A stretch of 64,000 nucleotides of DNA, from contig DATCMI010000001.1 in the NCBI GenBank assembly GCA_036563485.1, positions 1,241,501 through 1,305,500 of the forward strand, written 5' to 3'. Under the pieces are notes generated by a model, which was not told the DNA's origin, did not search any database, and saw nothing but the letters and a program-made list of their open reading frames with translations. A program made the translations under genes and the position numbers. The DNA is from Sphingomicrobium sp. (GTDB lineage: Bacteria > Pseudomonadota > Alphaproteobacteria > Sphingomonadales > Sphingomonadaceae). The number at the start of each line of letters is the position of its first letter. Position 1 is the first letter of the stretch. This document shows positions 1-9,128 of the stretch, piece by piece.

Positions 1-414
1 GGGCGAAGCCTGATCGAGGAGCTTCGCGCGCGCGATTACCGGCGCGTGTTCGCCGCCTCGGTGCGCGAGGGACTGCACTTGCTCAAGCGCGCCGACATCA
101 AGCCCGCCGCCGTGGGGTCGGTGTCTCCGGCGATGCTGCCGCGGGTGATCGGCGCGCCCGACTGGCTGTTCAACAATGTGTTCCTGAAGAAGTGGAAGAT
201 CGACGCCAAGGCGCGCTCGTCAATGGCCGATGACCTCGCCGCCGGGCGCAAGACCGAAGTCGATTATTTGAACGGCGAGCTGGTGCGGCTGGCCGAGCGG
301 CTACAGGTGGACGCGCCCGTCAACCGGCGGATCGTCGAGCTGGTGCGCAAGGCCGAAGGCGGCGCGAAGCCGCTCGGCCCACGCGAACTCCGGAACGCTG
401 TCTTAGGCGCCTAG
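1..414 (+). CDS. Ketopantoate reductase-like protein, C-terminal part (5' end outside window)
   Basis: The frame is open from base 1, so only the last ~137 residues are present. They match the C-terminal helical domain of the 2-dehydropantoate 2-reductase (PanE/ApbA) family: a run ending RSSMADDLAAGRKTEVDYLN, which in the family packs against the substrate site, followed by the typical 'APVNRRIVELV' helix. Family members reduce ketopantoate (pantothenate pathway) or related 2-keto acids with NADPH in the cytosol. The NADPH-binding half is not in the window, so the exact substrate cannot be judged. The stop codon overlaps the end of the convergent OPT gene by 12 bp. Confidence 0.8.
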   Translation, partial: GRSLIEELRARDYRRVFAASVREGLHLLKRADIKPAAVGSVSPAMLPRVIGAPDWLFNNVFLKKWKIDAKARSSMADDLAAGRKTEVDYLNGELVRLAERLQVDAPVNRRIVELVRKAEGGAKPLGPRELRNAVLGA

Positions 415-2376
415 CGGCTCGGCGGCCCGGCGGCGGGTCCAGCCGTAGAGCAAGGCGATCACCGCCGCGAAGGCGAGCAGGCCGAGCGGCATCTGCCACC
501 ATTGCGGCTCCAGCATTGCCAGCACCTCCGGATCGTCGGAACCGGCGACGAGACCGGCGAAGGCGACGTTGAACAGGCTGTCGCCGACGATCAGGCCGGT
601 CGCGGTGAGGACGCCCAGGCGCTCGGCGAAGGCGGGGTTCGCCTGGCGTTCCGCCCAGCGGTTGTAGAAGTGGCCGAGCACCGCGCCGACGATGATGAGC
701 CCGGTGACCGCGAACGGCAGATAGATGCCCATGCCCACGGCGAGCGCCGGGAGGGCGCCGCGCTTGGTGCGCCGAAGCAGCTCGTCAATGACGATGACGC
801 CGACGCCGATCAGCGCGCCAAGGCCGAGCAGGTCCCATTGCAGCGTGCCGCCGAGAACGCCCTGAGCAAGGGTCGAGATCAGGGCCGCCTGCGGGGCCGC
901 GAGCGCACCTTCGCCGGCGCCCGGCGCGCCCTGGAAGCCGAAGGTGCCGTTGAGCAGGTCGAGGACCGGCGGGATGACGAGCGCGCCGAACAGGACGCCG
1001 AAGATCAGCGAGAGCTGCTGCCGCCACGGGGTCGCGCCGACAAGCTGGCCGGTCTTGAGGTCCTGAAGATTGTCGTTCGAAATGGTCGCGACGCCGAAGA
1101 CGAGCGCGGTCACGAACAAAGCGAAGGCGATGAGCGCCTGCGTGGACGCGCCCGAAGCGGTCGGGAACAAAGCGGCCAGCAGCAGCGAGATGCCCAGCAC
1201 GGCAAGGATGCCGACGCCCGAAATCGGGCTGTTCGACGCGCCGATCAGGCCGGCCATGTAGCCGCAGACGGCGGCGATGAGGACGCCCGCAACGAGGATG
1301 TAGAGGACGCTGACGGCAAGCGTGGTGCCGGTCGCGCTGGAGATCGGCTCGGCATCGCCGAAGGCGGCGAGCAGCGCGGCGATCGGAATGACCGACAGCA
1401 GGATGGTGCCGCCGACGATGGTGATCGGAAGGTCGCGTTCGGTGATCGGGAGGCTCGCGCCTTCGCCGGCGCGGCGCGTGCGGTTGGCGGCAAGCGCGCC
1501 CTTGAGCCCGCTGACGATCGGGCCGAGCACTTTCAGCAGCGTCCAGATGGCGGCGACGCCGATCGCGCCGGCGCCGACCAGCCGGACCTGGCTACGGAAG
1601 GTGGTCGCGACGAAGTCGGCGAGCTCCGTCCCCGCGGGCGCGCCGCCGGCGGTGAAGATCGGCAGCAGAACGAGATAGCCGATGACCACGCCGACCAGCA
1701 TCGCCAGGCCGACGGTGATGCCGATCAGGTGACCGACGCCGATGTAAGCGAGGGACAGGCCGGCGGTGAGCGTGGTCGCGCCGGAGCCGAGCTTGAAGGT
1801 GGTGGTCGCTTCCTCCGCGAACAGGCGCATCTTGGCGAGCAGCACATAGCCCGCGGCGACCAGCGAGCCGAAGATGATCGCCGCAAGACCGCGGCGGTTT
1901 TCTTCCTCGCCGCCGACGCCGCCGCCGACCTTGAGCACTTCGGCGGCCGCGACGCCTTCCGGATAAGGAAGGGTCGAGCCGGTAACGAGCGCGCGCCTCA
2001 GCGGCACCGAATACATGACGCCGAGCACGCCGCCGGTGGCGATCACGGCGACCGACAGCCAATAGGGGAAGCCGGTCCACCAGCCGACCATGACGAGACC
2101 GGGGAGGACGAAGACGATCGCCGACAGCGTGCCCGCGGACGAGGCGATGGTCTGGACGATATTGTTTTCCTGGATCGTTGAATCGCGGAAGGCCTTCAGC
2201 ACCGCCATCGAGATGACGGCGGCGGGAATCGAGGTGGCGAAGGTGAGGCCGGCGCGAAGGCCGAGATAGACGTTCGCGGCGGTGAAGAGGATTGTCAGCA
2301 GGGCGCCGAGGATGACGCCGCGCAGCGTCAGTTCCTTGACATTGTCGCCGGTGCGCAGCGGAGCTTCGCTCGCCAT
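403..2376 (-). CDS. OPT family oligopeptide/metal-chelate transporter
   Basis: A 657-residue, very hydrophobic inner-membrane protein with about 14-16 predicted membrane segments from residue ~17 to the C-terminus. The N-terminal segment (VKELTLRGVILGALLTILF, then ANVYLGLRAGLTFATSIPAA) is typical of bacterial OPT transporters, which import short peptides or metal chelates using the proton gradient. The length fits bacterial OPT proteins (600-700 aa). The start follows a GGGGGAG ribosome site, 1 bp after the stop of the upstream NTF2-like gene, so the two are probably cotranscribed. The substrate cannot be read from sequence. Confidence 0.88.
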   Translation of the reverse strand: MASEAPLRTGDNVKELTLRGVILGALLTILFTAANVYLGLRAGLTFATSIPAAVISMAVLKAFRDSTIQENNIVQTIASSAGTLSAIVFVLPGLVMVGWWTGFPYWLSVAVIATGGVLGVMYSVPLRRALVTGSTLPYPEGVAAAEVLKVGGGVGGEEENRRGLAAIIFGSLVAAGYVLLAKMRLFAEEATTTFKLGSGATTLTAGLSLAYIGVGHLIGITVGLAMLVGVVIGYLVLLPIFTAGGAPAGTELADFVATTFRSQVRLVGAGAIGVAAIWTLLKVLGPIVSGLKGALAANRTRRAGEGASLPITERDLPITIVGGTILLSVIPIAALLAAFGDAEPISSATGTTLAVSVLYILVAGVLIAAVCGYMAGLIGASNSPISGVGILAVLGISLLLAALFPTASGASTQALIAFALFVTALVFGVATISNDNLQDLKTGQLVGATPWRQQLSLIFGVLFGALVIPPVLDLLNGTFGFQGAPGAGEGALAAPQAALISTLAQGVLGGTLQWDLLGLGALIGVGVIVIDELLRRTKRGALPALAVGMGIYLPFAVTGLIIVGAVLGHFYNRWAERQANPAFAERLGVLTATGLIVGDSLFNVAFAGLVAGSDDPEVLAMLEPQWWQMPLGLLAFAAVIALLYGWTRRRAAEPLGA

Positions 2377-2377
2377 C

Positions 2378-2779
2378 TTACTCCCCCTTCAGATTGTTGC
2401 ATTCGCCCGCTGCCGGCGTCGAATGGCGGCGGATCGCCAGCCAGCGGTCGCCCTCCCGCACCCAAACGTCGGTCAGCAGCACGCAGTCTTCGATGATGCG
2501 GCCGAGATATTTCAGGCGCCACCGCGCGTGGACGGTGCCGATCAACACATTGTCGAGCGCAGTGGCGTCGAGCACGTTGAACTCGATCGTGTCGACCTCG
2601 CGCCGCTGAATCGCTTCGATCCAATCGTCGCGGTGCATCATGAACGGCCCGGTCGAACGGGTGCCGATGAGCACGAAATCCCGGTGCACCATCGCGCTCA
2701 GGCGCTCCACGTCCTTGCTGCACAAGGCGTCGCGCCAATCGCGCTCGAGCTGTCCGATCACCTCACAAGTGTCAGCCAC
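2378..2779 (-). CDS. NTF2-like (SnoaL/DUF4440-type) small protein
   Basis: A 133-residue soluble protein with the one-domain cone fold pattern of the NTF2-like superfamily: an N-terminal helix (VIGQLERDWRDALCSKDVER), 'MVHRDFVLIGT' and later strands ending 'VWVREGDRWLAIRRHST', which is characteristic of DUF4440/SnoaL-like members. These are small enzymes or ligand-binding domains and no specific reaction can be assigned. The start is a GTG behind GAGAGGAG. It lies directly upstream of the OPT transporter gene on the same strand with a 1-bp gap, suggesting a two-gene unit. Confidence 0.72.
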   Translation of the reverse strand: MADTCEVIGQLERDWRDALCSKDVERLSAMVHRDFVLIGTRSTGPFMMHRDDWIEAIQRREVDTIEFNVLDATALDNVLIGTVHARWRLKYLGRIIEDCVLLTDVWVREGDRWLAIRRHSTPAAGECNNLKGE

Positions 2780-2851
2780 ACATGCTCCTCTCCCGCAGCT
2801 TCTTTACGGCTGCACGCGCACAAAGCGAATCCTCGTTCATGACCCCCGCCA

Positions 2852-4408
2852 TCATCGGCCGCGCAGCAGTCCCCCAAGAATGCCGCGAAGCAGCTGGTTG
2901 CCGAGCTGCCGGCCGATCGAGCTCGCCGCAGCGCGGCCGGCCGACTGGATCATCTTGTCGGCCATCGACGGCTTGGCGGCTTCGCGCCGCTGCTGGGCAT
3001 CGAGCTTTGCCTGTTCCTTGGCGGCCTGGGCGTCGCGCTTGGCCTGCTCTGCCGCGGCCTTGTCGGCTTCGGTCTTCGCCTTTGCCGCAGTCTCGGCGGC
3101 GGCGGCTTCCGCGGCCTTGGCGCCGAGCAGCTCCTTGGCCGATGCATTGTCGACGCGCGTGTCGTACTTCGCACCGACCAGGTCGCTTGCGGTCAGCACC
3201 TGCCGTTCCTGCGCGGACAGCGGCCCGATGCGGCTCGACGGCGCCTTGATCAGCACCCGCTGAACCGGGGCGGGCGCGCCGTCGGGCTGAAGCAGGGACA
3301 CGAGCGCTTCGCCAATGCGGAGCTCGGTGATCGCGCTTTCCACGTCGATCGCCGGGTTCGGGCGGAAGGTGTCGGCCGCGGCGCGGACGGCTTGCTGGTC
3401 GCGCGGGGTGAAGGCGTTGAGCTTGTGCTGCACGCGGTTGCCGAGCTGCGCCGCGACCTTGTCAGGAATGTCGATTGGGTTCTGGGTAATGAAGTAGACG
3501 CCGACGCCCTTGGAGCGGATCAGCCGCACGACCTGCTCGACCTTTTCGAGCAGCGCCGGCGGCGCGTCGGTGAAAAGGAGGTGGGCTTCGTCGAAGAAGA
3601 AGCAGAGCTTGGGCACGGCGACGTCGCCGACTTCCGGCAGGTCCTCGAACAGCTCCGAAAGCAGCCACAGAAGGAAGGTCGAATAGAGCCGTGGGCTCTG
3701 CATCAGCCGGTCGGCGGCAAGGATGTTGACGATGCCGCGGCCGCTGTCGTCGACCGTCAGGAAATCAGCGAGGTCGAGCGCGGGCTCACCGAAGAAATGG
3801 TCGCCGCCCTGCGCGCGAAGCTGCAGCAGCGAACGCTGGATGGCGCCGACGGACTGCTTCGAAACATTGCCATATTCGAGCGTCAGCTCGTTCGCGCGCT
3901 CGCCGACATTGACCAGCATCGCCTGCAAATCGTCGAGGTCAACGAGCGCCAGATGCTCCTTGTCGGCGACGTGGAAGGCGATGTTGAGCACGCCTTCCTG
4001 CACGTCGTTGAGGTTCATCAGCCGCGCGAGCAGCAGCGGGCCCATTTCGGTGACGGTGGTGCGGACGGCATGGCCCTGCTCCCCGAACAGGTCCCAAAGC
4101 TGGACCGGGCAATCGGCATATTGCCAGCCGGCCTGTCCGATCTCCTCGGCGCGGGCCTTGAAGATGTCGTGGGTCTTGGCGGTCGGCGAGCCCGGCATGG
4201 CGAGGCCGGCAAGGTCGCCTTTAACGTCGGCGACGAAGGTCGGGACGCCGGCGGCGGAGAAGCCCTCGACGATGCCCTGGAGGGTGACGGTCTTGCCGGT
4301 GCCGGTCGCGCCGGCGATCAAGCCATGGCGGTTGGCGCGGCCGAGCTCCAGCGATTGCGGGTTCGCTCCGCCGGCTTCGGCGCCGATGAAAATCCGGCTG
4401 TCGGTCAC
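2852..4408 (-). CDS. HerA-like P-loop ATPase, DUF853 family
   Basis: A 518-residue cytosolic ATPase. Walker A (GATGTGKT, residues 33-40) sits at the N-terminus, and a Walker B strand followed by DEAH (CFFFDEAHLLF) lies near residue 270. A 'FITQNPIDIP' sensor-like motif follows. This is the layout of the DUF853 branch of the HerA/FtsK superfamily, called 'helicase HerA-like' in many genomes. Residues ~430-490 form an Ala/Lys/Glu-rich coiled-coil tail. The GTG start follows GGAGG with 7-nt spacing. The biological role of DUF853 proteins is not established; DNA translocation is inferred only from the fold. Confidence 0.83.
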   Translation of the reverse strand: MTDSRIFIGAEAGGANPQSLELGRANRHGLIAGATGTGKTVTLQGIVEGFSAAGVPTFVADVKGDLAGLAMPGSPTAKTHDIFKARAEEIGQAGWQYADCPVQLWDLFGEQGHAVRTTVTEMGPLLLARLMNLNDVQEGVLNIAFHVADKEHLALVDLDDLQAMLVNVGERANELTLEYGNVSKQSVGAIQRSLLQLRAQGGDHFFGEPALDLADFLTVDDSGRGIVNILAADRLMQSPRLYSTFLLWLLSELFEDLPEVGDVAVPKLCFFFDEAHLLFTDAPPALLEKVEQVVRLIRSKGVGVYFITQNPIDIPDKVAAQLGNRVQHKLNAFTPRDQQAVRAAADTFRPNPAIDVESAITELRIGEALVSLLQPDGAPAPVQRVLIKAPSSRIGPLSAQERQVLTASDLVGAKYDTRVDNASAKELLGAKAAEAAAAETAAKAKTEADKAAAEQAKRDAQAAKEQAKLDAQQRREAAKPSMADKMIQSAGRAAASSIGRQLGNQLLRGILGGLLRGR

Positions 4409-4419
4409 TGCTTCACCTC

Positions 4420-4447
4420 CGCCGCCGCACTTTGCCTAGCGGCGGCG
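4420..4447. other. Perfect 9-bp inverted repeat between degP and the DUF853 gene
   Basis: CGCCGCCGC (4420-4428) and GCGGCGGCG (4439-4447) are exact reverse complements around a 10-nt loop. No T-tract follows on either strand, so it is not a standard terminator. The left arm abuts the GGAGG ribosome site of the DUF853 gene, so folding could limit access to that site. It may equally be a chance product of GC-rich trinucleotide runs. Confidence 0.35.
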
Positions 4448-4463
4448 AAGGCGCAAGAGCGGC

Positions 4464-6038
4464 TTAGCGGGTGCCGATGCCGATCGCGACGAAGGCTTCC
4501 GGCGAGTTGCCGCGCTTGATCAGCAGGAGCGCGCTCGAGCGGCCTGCCTTGCGTGCGGCATCGACGCCGGCAATGACCTGGGCCGGCGCAGTCACCGGCT
4601 GGTTGTTCACCGACATGATGAGGTCGCCGCGGCGGAGGCCCTGTTCGGCGGCGTCGCTGTTCGGGTCGACCGCGGTGATGATCACGCCGCGCGCGGTGGC
4701 CGGCAGGTTGGCCGAACGCGCAAGCTCCGGAGTCAGCGGCGCGAGCGAAAGGCCGAGCGTCTTCTGCGCGCTGACCGCGCTATTGCCCTGCTCGCTCGAA
4801 CCCTGCTCGCCGCCGGCGATGCGGTTGAGCGCTTCTTCCGTCGGACGGTCCGCCAGCGTGACCTGCAGCGTCATCGGCCGGCCATTGCGGATGATCTCGA
4901 GCGGGATGCGCGAGCCGACCTTGTTGTTGGCAATGAGGTAGGAAACCGTCTGCTCGGGCGTGACCTGCTCGCCATTGACCTTGGTGATCACGTCGCCCTG
5001 CTGAAGCCCGGCGCGCGCGGCGGGGCCGTTGGGGACGATCGTGCGGACGAGCTCGCCGCGATCCTTCTGGATGCCGATCGCGGGCGCCAGATCCTCGTCG
5101 ACCGACTGCAGGCCGACGCCGAGGTAGCCGCGCTGCGGGCGCTGGCCGCGAACGAGCGAATCGATGACCGGCTTCGCGGCTTCCGCCGGGATCGCCAGGC
5201 CGATGCCGACGGATGCGCCGTTCGGCGAGATCAGCGCCGAATTGACGCCGATGACATTGCCGTTGAGGTCGAACATCGGACCGCCGCTATTGCCCATGTT
5301 GATGGCGGCGTCGGTCTGAATGTAGCGGTCGTACGGGCCGGTCCCGGTAATGCCGCGGTGAAGCGCGGAAATGATGCCGGCCGTCACCGAGCCGCCGAGG
5401 CCGTAGGGATTGCCGATCGCCAGGACCCAGTCGCCCACGCGCGAGCGGGTGCTGTCGCCCCACTGGACGAACGGCAAGTTGCGGCCGTCGATCTTGAGCA
5501 CGGCGAGGTCCGAGGTCTCGTCGCGGCCGACGATGCGGGCGCGATATTCCTGGCCGTTGGTCATGGTGACCGTCACCGTGTCGACCGTCCCCGTGCCGCT
5601 GGCGCTCTGGATCAAATGGTTGTTGGTGACGATGTAGCCGTCGGGCGAAATGATGAAGCCGGAGCCGAGCGAGCCCGCTTCACGGGTGCGGCCCTGCTGC
5701 TGCTGGTTCTCGTTCTGGCCGCGTCCGCGGGGATCGTTCTGCGGCTGCGTCGGGTCGAACTGGCGGAAGAATTGTTCGAACGGGTCGGCCGATTGCGAGC
5801 GGACGGGCACGCGCTGCTTGGTCGAGATATTGACCACTGCGGGGCTCAGCCGCGCGACGAGATCCGCGAAGGACATGGGCGCGCCTGGGCGCGGCGCCAT
5901 CGCCTGGATGCCGGGACCGTTCTGCGCCACCTGCGCGCCGGCCTGGCCGGTCGCGAGCGAGAACGTCGTTCCGCCGAGAAGCAGGGCCATGGCGACCCCG
6001 TAGGCATAGCGCACTTTTCCTGACTCCTTCGAGCTCAT
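4464..6038 (-). CDS. degP: Periplasmic serine protease of the DegP/HtrA (Do) family
   Basis: A 524-residue protein from the chosen ATG, which has a GGAG ribosome site; a start 30 nt further upstream lacks one. It has an N-terminal signal peptide (hydrophobic core at ~12-30, cleavage likely after AGA). A trypsin-like domain follows with His141 (TNNHLI), Asp177 (TSDLAVLKID) and Ser251 (GNSGGP), and then two PDZ domains (about 285-380 and 420-510). The stretch at ~95-120 is rich in Gln, Asn and Asp. Family members degrade or refold misfolded envelope proteins. The gene lies downstream of hflK-hflC on the same strand, an arrangement common in alphaproteobacteria. Confidence 0.93.
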   Translation of the reverse strand: MSSKESGKVRYAYGVAMALLLGGTTFSLATGQAGAQVAQNGPGIQAMAPRPGAPMSFADLVARLSPAVVNISTKQRVPVRSQSADPFEQFFRQFDPTQPQNDPRGRGQNENQQQQGRTREAGSLGSGFIISPDGYIVTNNHLIQSASGTGTVDTVTVTMTNGQEYRARIVGRDETSDLAVLKIDGRNLPFVQWGDSTRSRVGDWVLAIGNPYGLGGSVTAGIISALHRGITGTGPYDRYIQTDAAINMGNSGGPMFDLNGNVIGVNSALISPNGASVGIGLAIPAEAAKPVIDSLVRGQRPQRGYLGVGLQSVDEDLAPAIGIQKDRGELVRTIVPNGPAARAGLQQGDVITKVNGEQVTPEQTVSYLIANNKVGSRIPLEIIRNGRPMTLQVTLADRPTEEALNRIAGGEQGSSEQGNSAVSAQKTLGLSLAPLTPELARSANLPATARGVIITAVDPNSDAAEQGLRRGDLIMSVNNQPVTAPAQVIAGVDAARKAGRSSALLLIKRGNSPEAFVAIGIGTR

Positions 6039-6131
6039 CGATACTCCATCAATCTTCTGGCGACGCAAGGCCGGATCGGCCCTGGCGCGCTAAATGTCCC
6101 CACCCGCTTAACGGTGATTGAACGCGAAAGA

Positions 6132-6995
6132 TCATCGCGCCGGGGCCGTGAATTCCTTCAGATATTCGTTCTGCGGCGACAGGATGATGTTGGTGGGCGG
6201 CGGCTTGTCGCCGCCATCGCCGACGAAGGTGGTCTGGTACGACTGCATCGCGCGGTAGAAATTGTAGAATTCCGGATCCTTGCCGAAGCTCGCCGCATAG
6301 GTCTTCGCGGCGTCGGCGTCGGCCTGGGCGCGGATGATCTGCGCCTGCTTCGCACCTTCGGCCAGGATCGAACGCGCTTCCTGTTCACGCGCCGTGCGCA
6401 TGCGGTCGAACGCGGCGTCGAGCGGCGCACCGTCGGGAAGGTCGGTGCGCTTGATCCGGACGTCGAGCACCTCGACGCCATATTGGCGCGCGATCTTGTT
6501 CAGCGACGTGCGGACGCTGTCCATGATGCCCTGCCGTTCCGGGGTCAGCAGCGAGGCGAAGTCGATGCGGCCAAGCTCGTTACGGACTTCCGAGCCGAGG
6601 ATCGGACGGAGCTGTTCGGTCAGCTGCTGCTCGTTGCCGGCGCGGATGTACATCAGCATCGGATCAACGATGCGATAGCGTGCGAAGGCATCGACCTGGA
6701 GGCGGCGCTGGTCGGTCGACAGCACCTGCTGGCGCTGCATGTCGACGTCCTGGACTCGCTTGTCGATCCACACCAGCTGCTCGGCGAAGGGCAGGCGGAA
6801 GTTGATGCCCGCCCCTGCGGCGCCGATCGGCCGGCCCGGCTGGTACTGGTTGTAGATGCGAACCGGCTTGCCGAAGCGGACGACGACCGCCTGCTTCGTT
6901 TCCGGAATGATCGGGAAACTGCTGACCAGAAGGAGCAGGAGGAGGAAGCCGACAATCGCCGCGGCGAGCGGGCGTCTGCGGATCAGGCCGATCAT
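6132..6995 (-). CDS. hflC: HflC, modulator of FtsH protease
   Basis: A 287-residue membrane-anchored protein with a single N-terminal membrane segment (residues ~10-30) and an SPFH/band-7 domain facing the periplasm. It forms the HflKC complex that encages and modulates the FtsH protease. Characteristic sequence includes 'TKQAVVVRFGKP', 'STDQRRLQVDAFARYRI' and the C-terminal helix rich in Ala/Gln (GAKQAQIIRAQADADAAKTY). The length is typical. The start codon overlaps the hflK stop by 4 bp (ATGA), so translation is coupled; degP follows 93 bp downstream. Confidence 0.94.
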   Translation of the reverse strand: MIGLIRRRPLAAAIVGFLLLLLLVSSFPIIPETKQAVVVRFGKPVRIYNQYQPGRPIGAAGAGINFRLPFAEQLVWIDKRVQDVDMQRQQVLSTDQRRLQVDAFARYRIVDPMLMYIRAGNEQQLTEQLRPILGSEVRNELGRIDFASLLTPERQGIMDSVRTSLNKIARQYGVEVLDVRIKRTDLPDGAPLDAAFDRMRTAREQEARSILAEGAKQAQIIRAQADADAAKTYAASFGKDPEFYNFYRAMQSYQTTFVGDGGDKPPPTNIILSPQNEYLKEFTAPAR

Positions 6996-8095
6996 TGCGC
7001 CGACCCTCCCTGCGACTGCCCCTGCGGCTGGTTCTTCAGCGTCGGCAGCGGCAGATAAGTGGTGACGCCGGGCGCCTCGACGATCGTCTTGTCGACCTTC
7101 GAAAGCACCTGCTCCATCGTTTCGTAGTACATGCGGCGGCGGGTGACTTCCGGCGCCAGCTTGTACTGCTCGTAGACCTTCTCGAACGCCGTCGCCTCGC
7201 CCTGCGCCTTCTGGCGCAGCTGAAGCGAATAAGCGTTGGCATTGTTGATGTAGGACTGCGCCTGCTGCTGTGCGGCCGTGACCTTCTTGAAGGCCTCGAT
7301 GACCGCGGCGGGCGGGTCCGCCTGCTTGATGGCGATGCCCTGCACCTGAACGCCGGCGCGATAGGAATTGAGGATCTGCTGCATCTTCTCGGCAACCTGA
7401 TTTTCAATTTCTGCGCGGCGGTCGCCCATGGCGTCGTTCAGCGTCACCTGGCTGATGACCGAGCGCATGGCGCTTTCCGCGACTTCGCGGATAGTCTCGT
7501 CGGGCTGCGCGAGCTGGTACAAATAAAGCTCCGGCGTGCGGATGTTCCAGCGAACGGAATAGCCGAGGTTGATGAGGTTCTGGTCGCCCGTCAGGATCAG
7601 GTCGTCGTCGCCCGACGAGCCGAGGTCGACGGTGCGGATGTTCTCGACGTCGATCTTGGTCACGCGGTCGATCGGAGAGGGCAGGGTCATGCCGACGCCG
7701 GGCCCGAGCGTGTAGCTGTAGCGGCCAAGCCGGCTGACGACGCCGCGCTGGCCGGGCGAAATGACGTGGAAGCTGCTGAAGATCAGCCACAGGAGGAAAA
7801 GCGCAAGCGCACCCCAAGCGATCAGCGAAGCGTCGGGACGCCCGCGGAAGCCGCCACCGCCACCACCGCCGCCGAAGCGAGCGCGGCTGCGGCGCAGAAG
7901 CTCATCGAGCTGGGGAACGTTGGGCCGGGAGCCGGCCGGCCGGCCGCCGCTCGGCGGAGGACCGCCCCACGGGCCGCTGCCATGGTCGTGACTGCCACTC
8001 GGCTCATCACCGGTGCTTCCGCTCGGGCCCCAGGGACCCTTATTATCGGCGAACAGGCCGTGGAAACGGCCGCCCCACCCCAAAATATTGCTCAT
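6992..8095 (-). CDS. hflK: HflK, modulator of FtsH protease
   Basis: A 367-residue partner of HflC. The first ~90 residues form a Gly/Pro/Ser-rich cytosolic tail ending in a poly-Gly run, as usual for HflK. A single membrane segment follows at 91-110 (LIAWGALALFLLWLIFSSFH), then a band-7/SPFH domain ('ISPGQRGVVSRLGRY', 'DVENIRTVDLGSSGDDDLIL', 'LTGDQNLINLGYSVRWNI'). An ATG at 8095 is preferred to a TTG just upstream. It is the first gene of the leftward hflK-hflC(-degP) unit and diverges from mrp across ~70 bp. Confidence 0.94.
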   Translation of the reverse strand: MSNILGWGGRFHGLFADNKGPWGPSGSTGDEPSGSHDHGSGPWGGPPPSGGRPAGSRPNVPQLDELLRRSRARFGGGGGGGGFRGRPDASLIAWGALALFLLWLIFSSFHVISPGQRGVVSRLGRYSYTLGPGVGMTLPSPIDRVTKIDVENIRTVDLGSSGDDDLILTGDQNLINLGYSVRWNIRTPELYLYQLAQPDETIREVAESAMRSVISQVTLNDAMGDRRAEIENQVAEKMQQILNSYRAGVQVQGIAIKQADPPAAVIEAFKKVTAAQQQAQSYINNANAYSLQLRQKAQGEATAFEKVYEQYKLAPEVTRRRMYYETMEQVLSKVDKTIVEAPGVTTYLPLPTLKNQPQGQSQGGSAQ

Positions 8096-8168
8096 CAACT
8101 GTGATTATAGGGAGCGGCCTGCCCGAAAAACAGTGGCAAGCGGTACGGGCCTTCTTATGTGGCTGCCG

Positions 8169-9107
8169 ATGGCAGACGATAATGACCCGCTTGCAGAATT
8201 GCCGCACGACGAGCGGATCCGCTCCCGGAAGCTGAACGGCGGCGTCGCGACGCTGATCGTCGAGGCGACGGGGCTGAGCGCCGGCGAGCGGGAGGCGGTC
8301 GAGAAGGAGCTTCGGTCGGCCCTGCTCGCAAGGAGCGGTGTCGAAGACGCGAGGATCGCGATGACGGCGGCAGAGCCGTCGCGGACATTGATCGCGATTG
8401 GCAGCGGCAAGGGCGGCGTCGGCAAATCGACCGTGTCGGTGAACGTCGCCATCGCGCTCGCTCGGATGGGCAAGAAGGTCGGGCTGATCGACGCCGACGT
8501 TTACGGACCGTCGCAGCCGACTTTGCTCGGTACTTACGCCAAGCCGACGGCCGAGGGCGAGCAGCTGATCCCGGTGGACGCGCATGGCATCAAATTCCTG
8601 TCGGTCGGGCAGCTCGTGTCGCAGGGGCATGCGCTCGCCTGGCGCGGGCCGATGGCGACGGGCGCTTTGGCGAAGCTCGTCGACGCAGATTGGGGCGACG
8701 CCGAGATCCTGGTCGTAGACATGCCGCCCGGGACCGGCGACGTGCAGCTGTCGCTGATCCAGCGGTCGCGGCCGGCGGGCGCGGTCATCGTGTCGACGCC
8801 GCAGGACCTGTCGCTGATCGACGCGCGGCGCGCGGTCGACCTCTTCAACAAGACCAGCGTCCCGGTGATCGGCCTGATCGAGAATATGGCCACTTACGCC
8901 TGCCCCCATTGCGGCGAGGTCTCGCACCCGTTCGGAAGCGGCGGCGCGGAGCATGCGGCCGCCGAGATGGGCGTGCCGTTCCTCGGCCGCCTGCCGCTGT
9001 CGCTCGACATTCGCGAGGCGTCCGACGCCGGGCGCCCGCCGGCAGCGGAGGGGTCCGACCTGTTCGATGCAATCGCCGCGAAACTGCTGGAGGCGGTCGC
9101 GCATTGA
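8169..9107 (+). CDS. Mrp/NBP35 family iron-sulfur carrier ATPase
   Basis: A 312-residue cytosolic P-loop protein that delivers Fe-S clusters to apo-enzymes. It has a deviant Walker A (GSGKGGVGKS, residues 78-87), 'LIDADVYGPSQPTLLG', 'VVDMPPGTGDVQLSLIQ' and the cluster-ligating CPHC pair (Cys245, Cys248). The first ~75 residues are a short, divergent MIP18/DUF59-like domain. The start is uncertain: ATG at 8169 gives MADDNDPL, another ATG lies at 8157, and longer frames would run into hflK. No strong ribosome site is visible for either. The CoA-binding gene follows 21 bp later. Confidence 0.9.
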   Translation: MADDNDPLAELPHDERIRSRKLNGGVATLIVEATGLSAGEREAVEKELRSALLARSGVEDARIAMTAAEPSRTLIAIGSGKGGVGKSTVSVNVAIALARMGKKVGLIDADVYGPSQPTLLGTYAKPTAEGEQLIPVDAHGIKFLSVGQLVSQGHALAWRGPMATGALAKLVDADWGDAEILVVDMPPGTGDVQLSLIQRSRPAGAVIVSTPQDLSLIDARRAVDLFNKTSVPVIGLIENMATYACPHCGEVSHPFGSGGAEHAAAEMGVPFLGRLPLSLDIREASDAGRPPAAEGSDLFDAIAAKLLEAVAH

Positions 9108-9128
9108 CGGCGGCAAAGGAGAGGGAAG

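Noticed and set aside
502-2181. A 559-codon plus-strand frame opposite the OPT transporter
   Set aside because: Its product is an Asp/Arg/Glu/Ala-rich chain with no motif, the expected mirror of hydrophobic membrane codons; the transporter frame is clearly real.
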